A DNA stretch of 30,369 bases from a virus. The stretch is taken from IMG/VR virus record IMGVR_UViG_3300048929_000348, positions 1 through 30,369 of that record. One strand, given 5' to 3'. Below the pieces are notes generated by a model. That model worked only from the letters and a program-made list of their open reading frames with translations. It had not been told where the DNA came from and ran no database searches. Shown here in pieces: positions 1 to 6,921 of this stretch. Within the stretch, counting starts at the first letter, position 1. Each line of letters begins with the position of its first letter. The translations under genes were made by a program, and so were the position numbers.

Positions 1-149
1 ACGGTCAGACCCGTTGTGTATTCCAAATGAAATACATTGACGGCATGAACTGGGTTAAGATAGCGTCCAAGACAGGATATAAAGGGAACATTGATTACCC
101 AAGACTCTACATAAGAGATAAGTTCCTGAAAGAAATTGGAGTTAAGTAA
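1..149 (+). CDS. C-terminal end of a phage late transcriptional activator (ArpU/sigma-70 region 4-like), partial
   Basis: The gene runs in from the left edge; full codons begin at base 3 and the TAA is at 147-149, leaving 48 residues. The visible part reads as a helix-turn-helix end: a 'MKYIDGMNWVKIASKTGY' stretch, then 'RLYIRDKFLKEIGVK'. This resembles the C-terminal HTH of the ArpU/RinA/DUF1492 phage regulators, which look like sigma region 4 and switch on late genes in Firmicute phages. Its position just before the packaging genes fits that role. The N-terminal part cannot be seen, so another sigma-like HTH protein is possible. Confidence 0.5.
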   Translation, partial: GQTRCVFQMKYIDGMNWVKIASKTGYKGNIDYPRLYIRDKFLKEIGVK

Positions 150-321
150 AATACATCGATTATATCGGGTTTATCGTTGTATTATATAATTAGGGCAAAA
201 GGTTAGAGCCGAAAGCCCAAGCACATAAACATACACAAACATCACAAGCACATATCAAATGCAAGTCTGACTTTCCCTTACCAGACTATAATTAATAAGG
301 CGTGCCGGGAAACCGGCATAC
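150..321 (+). other. Gene-free stretch upstream of the late operon, with hairpins
   Basis: No plausible gene is present. A TATAAT at 185-190 could be the -10 of the late promoter, but the matching -35 position (162-167, ATATCG) is poor, as expected if an ArpU-type activator is needed. A 6-bp hairpin AGTCTG/CAGACT spans 264-287. A strong hairpin spans 302-319: stem TGCCGG/CCGGCA (plus one G-U pair) closed by a GAAA tetraloop. It is not followed by a T-run, so it is unlikely to be a terminator. It ends 2 bases before the tRNA and could mark the tRNA 5' processing region. Promoter assignment is a guess. Confidence 0.35.
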
Positions 322-394
322 TGTAACATAGCTCAACGGTCAGAGCACCCGGCTTATATCCGGTAGGTTCTCAGTTCGAATCTGAGTGTTACGA
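322..394 (+). tRNA. tRNA-Ile with anticodon UAU (reads AUA)
   Basis: A 73-nt cloverleaf: acceptor TGTAACA (322-328) with TGTTACG (387-393), discriminator A394; D stem GCTC/GAGC; anticodon loop CTTATAT at 353-359, giving anticodon TAT at 355-357; T stem CTCAG/CTGAG with loop TTCGAAT. The 27-43 pair (C348-T364) is mismatched and pair 1-72 is U-G. No CCA is encoded. Bacteria normally read AUA with a lysidine-modified CAU tRNA-Ile, so a phage-borne UAU tRNA would decode AUA directly. ATA codons look frequent in the phage genes here. Confidence 0.85.
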
Positions 395-450
395 TTAAAG
401 CTGGGTTCCCGAATGGGAGTAGGTAGCAATACCGAGAATTCCTTTGCTTA
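395..450 (+). other. Spacer between tRNA and tRNA-like sequence, with a GNRA hairpin
   Basis: Contains GGTA-GCAA-TACC at 422-433, a 4-bp stem closed by a GCAA tetraloop, inside a weak outer GAAT/ATTC pairing. It has no reading frame and no T-run. It may be a processing or folding element for the flanking tRNA-type RNAs; no function can be assigned. Confidence 0.3.
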
Positions 451-510
451 CGGAATGTAGCTCAATTGGAAGAGCGGCGCAGGTTGCCGGTTCGAGCCCG
501 GTCATTCCGT
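451..510 (+). pseudogene. tRNA-like sequence lacking the anticodon arm (decayed tRNA or tRNA mimic)
   Basis: The acceptor stem is perfect (CGGAATG 451-457 with CATTCCG 503-509), the D arm is intact (GCTC 460-463, GAGC 472-475), and the T arm is intact (GCCGG/CCGGT around TTCGAGC, 486-502). Between D stem and T stem only GGCGCAGGTT (476-485) remains, where 22-23 nt are expected, so the anticodon stem-loop is absent. The remnant is what slippage between a GCGCA in the 5' anticodon stem and a second GCGCA at the 3' stem/variable-loop junction would leave, a loss of about 13 nt. It cannot decode a codon. The conserved acceptor and T arm mean it could still be a substrate for tRNA-processing enzymes. 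Confidence 0.7.
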
Positions 511-541
511 ATCAGCCAGTACATCATAATTACCCTCCTTT

Positions 542-580
542 GGAAACACCTGTCTTGGATTAGCCTTGATGGGTGTTTTC
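542..580 (+). terminator. Hairpin, possible terminator or attenuator before the first late gene
   Basis: Ten pairs, two of them wobble, join 542-551 and 571-580 (core GAAACACC/GGTGTTTT) around a 19-nt loop. The T-rich side is within the stem (GTTTTCTATT), so termination would be weak. It sits between the tRNA region and the gene at 609. Confidence 0.4.
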
Positions 581-608
581 TATTACCCGGAAAGAAAGGA
601 TTAAAACC

Positions 609-893
609 ATGAGATTTAAGATGCTTGACTATAGTGATGAATGTTTTAATGATATGGAAAACCTTTTTTCCTCAACGGACATGACAAATTATTGCAAAAT
701 AAACGCTTATAAGTACGCATTACTCGACCGTAAATACAACAAGGAAGAGTACATAAGAACTGCTTTATGGTATTTGAACAAAGCGGAGTTGATCTTAGAT
801 GTGCGGAAAGCAAACAATGGGTCAATAACCATACTGGTGGAATATGCAAAAAAGAGGCTTGAAGAATACAAGCACGGCAAGGTTAAAAGATAG
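609..893 (+). CDS. Small phage protein of unknown function (DUF3310-like helical pattern)
   Basis: 94 aa. The ATG at 609 is chosen because AAAGGA lies 7-12 bases before it; an in-frame start at 573 lies inside the upstream hairpin and has no ribosome site. The central part, 'INAYKYALLDRKYNKEEYIRTALWYLNKAE', has the AIKY..R...K.EEDL.KA.WYL..E layout of DUF3310-type phage proteins (uncharacterised, often near nucleotide metabolism or packaging genes). The match is by eye and weak. It stops 14 bases before the small terminase and is probably co-transcribed with it. Confidence 0.6.
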   Translation: MRFKMLDYSDECFNDMENLFSSTDMTNYCKINAYKYALLDRKYNKEEYIRTALWYLNKAELILDVRKANNGSITILVEYAKKRLEEYKHGKVKR

Positions 894-907
894 TGAGGTG
901 GTGATAA

Positions 908-1738
908 TTGGCAAGGGCACCAGACGAAAGAATAGCAAAAGCAAAGGAAATGTATTTACAGGGTATGAAGTTAGTTGAGATTGCAAGTCAACTAAATCTC
1001 CCTGAGGGAACAGTGAGACGATGGAAGTCAACACACAAATGGGATAACGAACGTTCGGATAAGATAAGCGAGCGTTCGCATAAAGAAAGCGAACAGAATA
1101 AGGTTAAAAGAAAAACCGTGGCTAAAGAAGTTAAGTCTGTAATGAGTAATGAGGACCTAACCGACAAGCAACGGCTTTTTTGTATTTATTACAGCAAGTC
1201 ATTCAATGCAACGCAGAGTTACAAGAAAGCGTATGGCTGTGATTACATATCAGCAAGCACAAACGGAGCGAGAATGCTTGTAAATGATAAGGTCAGGGAA
1301 GAAATCACGAGATTGAAAGAGGAACGATATTCCAAGGCGTTTCTAAGCGAGGCCGATATCTTCCAGAAGTATATGGACATTGCTTATTCTGATATTACTG
1401 ATTACCTATCATTCGGCAAGAAAGATATTAAGTATACCGATAAGGCCGGAAATGAACGTACGTCAACCGTATCCTACGTTGACCTGAACGAAAGTGACGA
1501 AGTTGATGGCAGTCTCATATCCGAGGTATCTCAGGGCAAGGACGGAGTAAAGGTAAAGCTAGCTGATAAAATGAAAGCATTGCAATGGTTGTCAGACCAT
1601 AAGGATATGGCCACAGAGGAACAGCGAGCCAGAATAGCACAGATTAAGGCTCAGACAGATAAACTCACAGCGGACGATAAGGAGCAGTCAGAAAGAGTGG
1701 TGATCGTCAATGACATACCAAGACCAGAGCCAAGTTAA
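908..1738 (+). CDS. terS: Terminase small subunit
   Basis: 276 aa, starting at TTG 908 with GAGGTGGTG just upstream. Residues about 1-45 form a helix-turn-helix ('MKLVEIASQLNLPEGTVRRW') suited to pac/cos DNA recognition. Residues about 80-140 carry the Terminase_2 signature ('LTDKQRLFCIYYSKSFNATQ', then 'ARMLVNDKVREEI'). The C-terminal part is charged and helical and probably contacts TerL. In packaging, TerS binds the phage genome start and regulates the TerL motor. Its last 29 bases overlap terL in another frame, a common coupled arrangement. Confidence 0.9.
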   Translation: MARAPDERIAKAKEMYLQGMKLVEIASQLNLPEGTVRRWKSTHKWDNERSDKISERSHKESEQNKVKRKTVAKEVKSVMSNEDLTDKQRLFCIYYSKSFNATQSYKKAYGCDYISASTNGARMLVNDKVREEITRLKEERYSKAFLSEADIFQKYMDIAYSDITDYLSFGKKDIKYTDKAGNERTSTVSYVDLNESDEVDGSLISEVSQGKDGVKVKLADKMKALQWLSDHKDMATEEQRARIAQIKAQTDKLTADDKEQSERVVIVNDIPRPEPS

Positions 1739-2963
1739 ACTCACTGACTTAATCGCACCTTCCTTTTACGGGATTCACTGGGATATCGTCGACGGTAATC
1801 ATACATATTACGATCTGTACGGTGGGCGAGGCTCCACGAAATCTTCTTTTGTAGGACTTGAAATCGTTCTGGGCATGATGGAGGACCCGAACGCTAATGC
1901 GATCGTTTATCGTAAGGTTGGTAATACGATTGGTGATAGCGTGTTTGAACAGATATTATGGGCGATTGACGTACTCGAAGTAAATCACCTTTGGAAATGC
2001 ACAACAAGCCCTTACAGATGCATGTACAAACCCACTAAGCAAAGGATAGTGTTTAAGGGGTTAGACGAAGCAAGAAAATCCAAGTCTGCCAAGGTAAGCA
2101 AGGGATATTTCAAGTACTTGTGGTTTGAGGAATTAGATGAATTTTCAGGTATGGAAGAAATCCGTACAGTAGAACAATCCATTCTTAGAGGCGGTCCCAA
2201 GTTCGTTGTATTCAAGACATTTAATCCACCAATAAGCGTGGCTAACTGGGCTAACAAATATGTCCAAGAGCCGCACGAAGATTCGCTAAGATGCAAGAGC
2301 GACTATACAACGGTTCCGGTTAAATGGTTGGGCGGTAAGTTCGTAAGTGCTGCCGAACATTTAAAGAGAACCAACCCCAAGGCTTATGAGCATGAGTATC
2401 TCGGAAACCCGGTAGGGCTTGGCACAAACATCTTTGAATTTCTGGAGATTAGAACAATCACAGACGCAGAGATTGCAGAGTTTGACCGCATATACCAAGG
2501 CGTGGACTGGGGCTTTTATCCAGATGCCTATGCATTTACACGAATGTATTACAACCACAACCAGGAACGCATTTACATACTTGACGAAAATTACTGTCAT
2601 AAGCAAAGGAACGTCAAGACTGGTCAGTGGATACTTGATAAACACTACGATGATTATGTGATTATGTGTGACAACGCAGAAAACAAGTCGGTAGATGATT
2701 ACAGGGATATGGGGATCCCGGCTAGAGCTGTTACTAAAGGCCCAGGATCAGTTGAATACGGCATGAAGTGGTTACAGTCACGGTACATCGTTATAGATCC
2801 AGCGAGAACACCAAATGCCTACAAGGAATTTACAGAGTATGAGTTCGAAACTGACGGAAACGGAAATGTAATAAGCAGGTATCCGGATAAAAACAACCAT
2901 ACCATAGATAGCGTTCGGTATGGCATGACACCATTGATTGGTAGGAGGGGAAATAGTGCGTAG
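1710..2963 (+). CDS. terL: Terminase large subunit (PBSX/Terminase_3 family)
   Basis: 417 aa, full length for the family. The ATPase domain has a Walker A at about residues 38-45 (GGRGSTKS; T where many have G) and a Walker B WFEELDEF at 138-145 with catalytic Glu141. The nuclease domain begins at 'YQGVDWGFYPD' (Asp266 a likely metal ligand), with a further acidic site in 'VIMCDNAENKSVDDYR' and the C-terminal 'HTIDSVRYGM' typical of Terminase_3C. The enzyme cuts concatemeric DNA and pumps it through the portal. The gene starts inside terS and its end overlaps the endonuclease gene by 8 bases. Confidence 0.95.
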   Translation: MTYQDQSQVKLTDLIAPSFYGIHWDIVDGNHTYYDLYGGRGSTKSSFVGLEIVLGMMEDPNANAIVYRKVGNTIGDSVFEQILWAIDVLEVNHLWKCTTSPYRCMYKPTKQRIVFKGLDEARKSKSAKVSKGYFKYLWFEELDEFSGMEEIRTVEQSILRGGPKFVVFKTFNPPISVANWANKYVQEPHEDSLRCKSDYTTVPVKWLGGKFVSAAEHLKRTNPKAYEHEYLGNPVGLGTNIFEFLEIRTITDAEIAEFDRIYQGVDWGFYPDAYAFTRMYYNHNQERIYILDENYCHKQRNVKTGQWILDKHYDDYVIMCDNAENKSVDDYRDMGIPARAVTKGPGSVEYGMKWLQSRYIVIDPARTPNAYKEFTEYEFETDGNGNVISRYPDKNNHTIDSVRYGMTPLIGRRGNSA

Positions 2964-3417
2964 CGGAGCGAAAAAGAATTATCCAAGGATATACAAGATA
3001 TGGCAAGGTATGCGCCAGAGATGTAATAACCCCAATGACAAAGATTATTTAGACTATGGTGGACGTGGAATAACAGTTTGCAATGAATGGGAGGAAAGCT
3101 CTATGGCTTTCGTTGAATGGGCATTGCAGAATGGGTATGCTGACAACCTAACAATAGACCGGGTAGATGTTGATGGTGGTTACTGCCCGTCAAATTGCCA
3201 CTGGGCTACTCACACGGAACAGGCGAGGAACAAAAGAGTACAGAAAACCAATAGAACTGGTTACAGTGGCGTGCATTATGAACCAAGCAGAAACAAATAC
3301 CGCGCAGTTATATACGTAGATTCTAAAAGAGTGGATTTAGGCAGATACGAAACAGTGGAGAAAGCGGCAGAGGCAAGGCGAAGCGGTGAATTAAAGCACT
3401 GGGGTAAGACGGGGTGA
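2956..3417 (+). CDS. Free-standing HNH endonuclease with C-terminal AP2 DNA-binding domain
   Basis: 153 aa, starting at GTG 2956, because AGGAGGGG lies at 2942-2950; the in-frame TTG at 2938 precedes this ribosome site. The N-terminal half is the phage HNH layout 'RIYKIWQGMRQRCNNPND', 'YGGRGITVCNEW', 'LTIDRVDVDGGYCPSNCHWAT'. From about residue 105 an AP2 domain follows ('GYSGVHYEPSRNKYRAVI', then 'DLGRYETVEKAAEARR'). Such genes are usually mobile and spread by cutting cognate sites, though some HNH proteins beside terL assist packaging. It sits exactly in the terL-portal junction and leaves both neighbours intact, so it is not an intron ORF splitting a gene. Confidence 0.88.
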   Translation: MRSGAKKNYPRIYKIWQGMRQRCNNPNDKDYLDYGGRGITVCNEWEESSMAFVEWALQNGYADNLTIDRVDVDGGYCPSNCHWATHTEQARNKRVQKTNRTGYSGVHYEPSRNKYRAVIYVDSKRVDLGRYETVEKAAEARRSGELKHWGKTG

Positions 3418-3421
3418 TTAA

Positions 3422-4852
3422 ATGTGGATAACAGACGCAATAAGGAGGTGGTGGAATATGAAGTTCAAGAACGAAGCACTGGAAGAATTTGACGTTAAGC
3501 CCATCACCTCGCAGGAAATGGACATTGCGATAAGCCAGTGCCTTAATGTGTATCAGAATAAGCCTATCTGGTTAAGTGATAAGAATGATATACGGACTAT
3601 TGGGTTTGGTAAGGTGTTGTGTGAAGAGACCGCCCGGCTTGCTACTCTGGCTATCCATGTGACCATTGATGGATCACCAAGGGCTGAATGGTTGCAACAG
3701 CAGATTGATAAGCGATATTTTAAGTTCCGGGAGTGGCTAGAGTACGGCTGCGCCGCAGGTACATTCATATTAAAACCAAACGGGAAAGGAGTCGACTTCC
3801 TACTACCTAACAGCTTTCAAATCGTTGATTCTGACGATGACGGAAATGTGACTGGAGTCATATTCGTTGACCAGTACACAGAGAGTGGAGTGCTGGTGCG
3901 TAAGTACTTTACGAAGTTTGAATATCATCGCATTACCGATACCGGGGAATACCTTATAAGCAACAGAACATACATAAGCAACAGCGAAGGTGATAAAGGC
4001 AGACCAGTACCAATTGAAGAAACCAAGTGGGCAGGTATACAGCCTGATGTTTCTCTTACGAAACAGAATGGTGAACCACTGGAGCGTATGCTATTTGGTA
4101 TCTTCCGTACACCGCAGGCCAACAACCTAGATATCAATAGCCCGTTGGGGCTACCAATATTCCAGAATGTGCTTGAAGAGCTAAAAACGCTTGATACCGC
4201 CTACAGCCGTAACAGCGAAGAGATAAAGGATAGCCGACGTATCATATTACTGGGTGACGAACTCTTAGATGTTTCTGGTATGCCTCTCTCTCAACGTAAG
4301 GTTGGTAGTTCAGTTGATGGGTTACCGCACAACGTCAAGATGGTAGGGGGAACCAAAGGAGATAAACCTTTCTATGAAGAGATCAACCCCGAACTCAACA
4401 CAGATATAAGAATCAACGGGATCAACCATGAGTTATCACTGATCGGGTGGAAGGTAGGATTCTCAAACGGGTATTTTGTACTTGACCAAAAAACAGGCAT
4501 GGTAACAGCCACACAGGTAGAAGCAGATGACCGCCGAACAATCCAGTTTATCAAAGATGCAAGAGATAAGTTTGAGGATTGCTTAGACGGTCTTATCTTT
4601 GCCCTGAATGCCTTTGCAGACCTCTACGGGCTAGCTCCTGTGGGAGCATATGAAACTACCTATGATTTCGGTGACATTACATACAACAGGGAAGAGGATC
4701 GAGCACGCTGGTGGCAGTATGTAATGAATGGCAAGGTTCCGGCTTGGATGTACTACCAGAAATTTGAAGGAATGAGCGAGGAAGAAGCCAAGGCTATGAT
4801 TGCAGAAGCCCAAGGAGAACAGAAAGAGCCTACGCTATTCGGACAGGAGTAA
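3422..4852 (+). CDS. Portal protein (SPP1 gp6/A118 type)
   Basis: 476 aa, ATG 3422 with GGGGTGA upstream, 4 bases after the endonuclease stop. The length and the segments 'DIRTIGFGKVLCEETARLAT', 'FREWLEYGCAAGTFILKP' and 'NGYFVLDQKTGMVTATQVEA' fit Phage_prot_Gp6/A118-type portals. Twelve copies form the vertex ring through which DNA enters and to which connector proteins attach. It lies in the usual place between terL and the minor capsid gene. The C-terminus is acidic and Glu-rich, as is common in this family. Confidence 0.88.
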   Translation: MWITDAIRRWWNMKFKNEALEEFDVKPITSQEMDIAISQCLNVYQNKPIWLSDKNDIRTIGFGKVLCEETARLATLAIHVTIDGSPRAEWLQQQIDKRYFKFREWLEYGCAAGTFILKPNGKGVDFLLPNSFQIVDSDDDGNVTGVIFVDQYTESGVLVRKYFTKFEYHRITDTGEYLISNRTYISNSEGDKGRPVPIEETKWAGIQPDVSLTKQNGEPLERMLFGIFRTPQANNLDINSPLGLPIFQNVLEELKTLDTAYSRNSEEIKDSRRIILLGDELLDVSGMPLSQRKVGSSVDGLPHNVKMVGGTKGDKPFYEEINPELNTDIRINGINHELSLIGWKVGFSNGYFVLDQKTGMVTATQVEADDRRTIQFIKDARDKFEDCLDGLIFALNAFADLYGLAPVGAYETTYDFGDITYNREEDRARWWQYVMNGKVPAWMYYQKFEGMSEEEAKAMIAEAQGEQKEPTLFGQE

Positions 4853-4866
4853 AGGAGGTATTTACA

Positions 4867-4950
4867 ATGGCAGTATCAACTATAAACCTTACCATAATTT
4901 GCATTACATTGGTTGCGCTTGTAATGATTGGCAACTCTAAAAAGGGGTGA
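4867..4950 (+). CDS. 27-aa single-pass membrane peptide
   Basis: A 28-codon frame from ATG 4867 to TGA 4950 with a near-perfect AAAGGAGG at 4852-4859. Apart from the charged end (SKKG) the peptide is one hydrophobic helix ('INLTIICITLVALVMIG'). It fills the gap between portal and minor capsid genes exactly, and its stop falls 4 bases before the next start. The strong ribosome site and tight fit argue that it is translated. Function unknown; a membrane-targeted accessory peptide, or mainly a device for coupled translation of the next gene. Confidence 0.6.
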   Translation: MAVSTINLTIICITLVALVMIGNSKKG

Positions 4951-4954
4951 TTGC

Positions 4955-6178
4955 GTGCTAACTCCTGATTATATCAGAGATATCACGGAGCGGTCAGAAG
5001 CCAATGCTTCGCAATACAGGTCATCAATCATCAATCTTATTGTACGCAGAATGATGGCAAGATTGGGGCGTGGAGTTGATTATCTCTTCACAGCATCGGA
5101 CAGATGGCAGGTTGAAGTGTTGTTAGAAGCTGGAATGCTATTCGGAGATATCCAGAAAGAACTTATCAAGTTTACCAAGGTGCAAGAAAAAGAAGTCAAG
5201 TCAGCTATGGAAGAGGCCGGAATAAAGGCATTGAAGTATGACGATAAGGTGTACACTGATGCCGGGTTATCCCCTACACCATTAAGACAGTCCCCACACA
5301 TGATACGGCAGATGGAGAGGGCGTACAATGCCACGAATGGCGAGATACGCAACTTTACACGCACAACAGCCGTAGAAGCTCAGAAGACGTACATAAACGA
5401 GTGTGACAATGCTTATAGGTTGGTTACTTCCGGGGCTATGCCATACACTCAGGCAGTCAAGGAAGCTATCGACAACGCTATTTCAGACGGTGGGACAGTT
5501 AAATATCCCACGGGGCATAAAGACACACTAGAAACGGCGGTGGCACGCTCTGTAAGGACTGGAATCAGTCAAGCAACCGGAGATATCCAAATGACACGAA
5601 TGAGTGAAATGGACTGGGACATTATTCTTACCTCTGCGCACCTGGGAGCACGTACTGGGGACGGTGGGAATAACCCGTCTAACCATCTATGGTGGCAAGG
5701 CCAGTTTTTCACACGCACAGGGGCAAATAAACAATTTCCTGACTTCTATAAATCAACTGGATACGGAACAATCGAGGGATTATGCGGTATTAACTGCCGC
5801 CATAACTACGGACCAGGTGATGGAGTGAACAATCCTTTCGCTGACATTGATACAGAGGATAACGCACGCATAGAGGAATTAAACAAACGGCAACGGACAT
5901 TAGAACGTAGCATAAGGAAAACCAAACAGGGCCTTGTTGGTGCAAAAGCAGCAATAGACGTGGTAGAAGACGACGAATTAAAGTTTGAGATACAACAGAT
6001 GTATGACCGCAAGGCGGCGTTGCTAAGGCGGCAGAATGAAGCTTACAACACGTTCTGCAAAGACAACAACCTTAAGAAGCTTACAGAGCGTTTAAGCATA
6101 GCTAAGTGGAATAGAGAACAGGCAACGGCAGCAAACGGAGCCGCTACACGATATAACAACGCATTAGGAAAGGAATAG
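4955..6178 (+). CDS. Minor capsid protein (Phage_min_cap2, MuF-related)
   Basis: 407 aa, starting at GTG 4955, because AAGGGGTGA lies 5-12 bases upstream; an in-frame TTG at 4928 lies within the preceding small gene. The N-terminus 'LTPDYIRDITERSEANASQY' is typical of Phage_min_cap2. The C-terminal part carries the family's head-morphogenesis signature: 'ILTSAHLGAR', 'WWQGQFFTRTG', 'FPDFYKSTGYGTIEGLCGIN' followed by CRH, then a coiled-coil tail. These proteins are present in a few copies near the portal and are thought to help assembly or DNA delivery. Confidence 0.88.
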   Translation: MLTPDYIRDITERSEANASQYRSSIINLIVRRMMARLGRGVDYLFTASDRWQVEVLLEAGMLFGDIQKELIKFTKVQEKEVKSAMEEAGIKALKYDDKVYTDAGLSPTPLRQSPHMIRQMERAYNATNGEIRNFTRTTAVEAQKTYINECDNAYRLVTSGAMPYTQAVKEAIDNAISDGGTVKYPTGHKDTLETAVARSVRTGISQATGDIQMTRMSEMDWDIILTSAHLGARTGDGGNNPSNHLWWQGQFFTRTGANKQFPDFYKSTGYGTIEGLCGINCRHNYGPGDGVNNPFADIDTEDNARIEELNKRQRTLERSIRKTKQGLVGAKAAIDVVEDDELKFEIQQMYDRKAALLRRQNEAYNTFCKDNNLKKLTERLSIAKWNREQATAANGAATRYNNALGKE

Positions 6179-6179
6179 T

Positions 6180-6359
6180 ATGCACGATTCGGGAGCATGG
6201 GTCATTTGCCCGGTATGTGGCAGAAAGACCAAGAACAGGATAAGAGCAGATACCGAGGCTAAACGATTGCCTATATGGTGTCACATTTGTAGGCATGAGA
6301 GCGTGGTGGAGATTATGCAAGGCAAAGTAAGTAAAACCAATAATCTGCTAGGGGGTTAA
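6180..6359 (+). CDS. Cys-rich KTR-type small zinc protein
   Basis: 59 aa from ATG 6180. It has two CxxC knuckles, 'CPVCGRKT' and 'CHICRHE', with 'KNRIRADTE' between them, the arrangement of the Cys_rich_KTR family found in Firmicute phages and conjugative elements. It likely binds one zinc ion. Function in the family is not established; some relatives resemble the Mu Com translational regulator. It follows the minor capsid stop by one base and is followed 2 bases later by the lipoprotein gene, so it is an inserted accessory gene in the head operon. Confidence 0.72.
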   Translation: MHDSGAWVICPVCGRKTKNRIRADTEAKRLPIWCHICRHESVVEIMQGKVSKTNNLLGG

Positions 6360-6361
6360 GT

Positions 6362-6769
6362 ATGAAAAGAATAATGGCAGTATTGGTATGCGTGTTTTTG
6401 TTAACTGGCTGCGCTTCGCAGGTTGAACTTGACGAAGCAAAACAAAAGGAATTACAAAACCAGATTGCTTCATTGGAACAAGAAAAGGCCAGTCTGGAGC
6501 AATACATAAGCGACTACAAAAAGGATAACGACATAAAAAAGTATGTGGTCACGTTGGAAATAAAGCAGAGCCATTTCACCCTTGATATAGGAGAACACGC
6601 AAAAGACTCTATGAATAAAATTAAGCTTGAAATTCCAGTAGATAAGCAATACTTTGATAGCATTAACGAGGGAGATACTCTAGACGATAGCTTTAGGTTT
6701 GGATCATGGCTCATGAACGGAAGCTATGGAAGTTGGAAAGTTAAGATATTAAAAAAGGAAATTCGATAA
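6362..6769 (+). CDS. Phage lipoprotein with coiled coil
   Basis: 135 aa, ATG 6362 with GGGGGTTA upstream. It has a short signal peptide with a lipobox LTGC (Cys19), then a Gln/Glu/Lys-rich coiled coil (about 24-58) and a small C-terminal domain. The lipid anchor would place it on the outer face of the cytoplasmic membrane. Known phage lipoproteins include superinfection-exclusion proteins, which makes that role plausible here but unproven. A terminator-like hairpin follows directly, so the pair 6180-6769 ends a transcription sub-unit inside the head region. Confidence 0.72.
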   Translation: MKRIMAVLVCVFLLTGCASQVELDEAKQKELQNQIASLEQEKASLEQYISDYKKDNDIKKYVVTLEIKQSHFTLDIGEHAKDSMNKIKLEIPVDKQYFDSINEGDTLDDSFRFGSWLMNGSYGSWKVKILKKEIR

Positions 6770-6779
6770 AAGTTAGATT

Positions 6780-6808
6780 GAGCTGGTGCTAATGCGCTGG
6801 CTCTTTTA
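6780..6808 (+). terminator. Terminator after the lipoprotein gene
   Basis: Stem GAGC...GCTC with inner GTGC/GCGC around a TAAT loop (6780-6803), followed by TTTTATATT. An internal TG/TG mismatch weakens it, so readthrough into the capsid genes is likely. Confidence 0.5.
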
Positions 6809-6818
6809 TATTACCTTT

Positions 6819-6894
6819 TTCCTGACATCAGGAATATGGTCCACTTACCCCGCCCGTGGTCTATCGGGCAAATCCCAACCGCAGAAAGAGCGGT
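6819..6894 (+). promoter_or_regulatory. Structured 5' leader of the scaffold/capsid genes (three hairpins)
   Basis: Three successive hairpins precede the scaffold ribosome site: TTCCTG/CAGGAA (6819-6834), GCCCG/CGGGC with an 8-nt loop (6852-6869) and ACCGC/GCGGT with a 7-nt purine loop (6878-6894). The SD AGGAGG follows at 6909-6914. Scaffold and major capsid must be made in large amounts, so a stabilising or translation-enhancing leader is plausible. No clear sigma-A promoter is visible here. Confidence 0.4.
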
Positions 6895-6921
6895 CAATAA
6901 ATCATTTCAGGAGGATTGAAA

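Noticed and set aside
2938-3417. Group I intron or intein interrupting terL or portal
   Set aside because: Both neighbours are full length and the endonuclease has its own SD; nothing is split.
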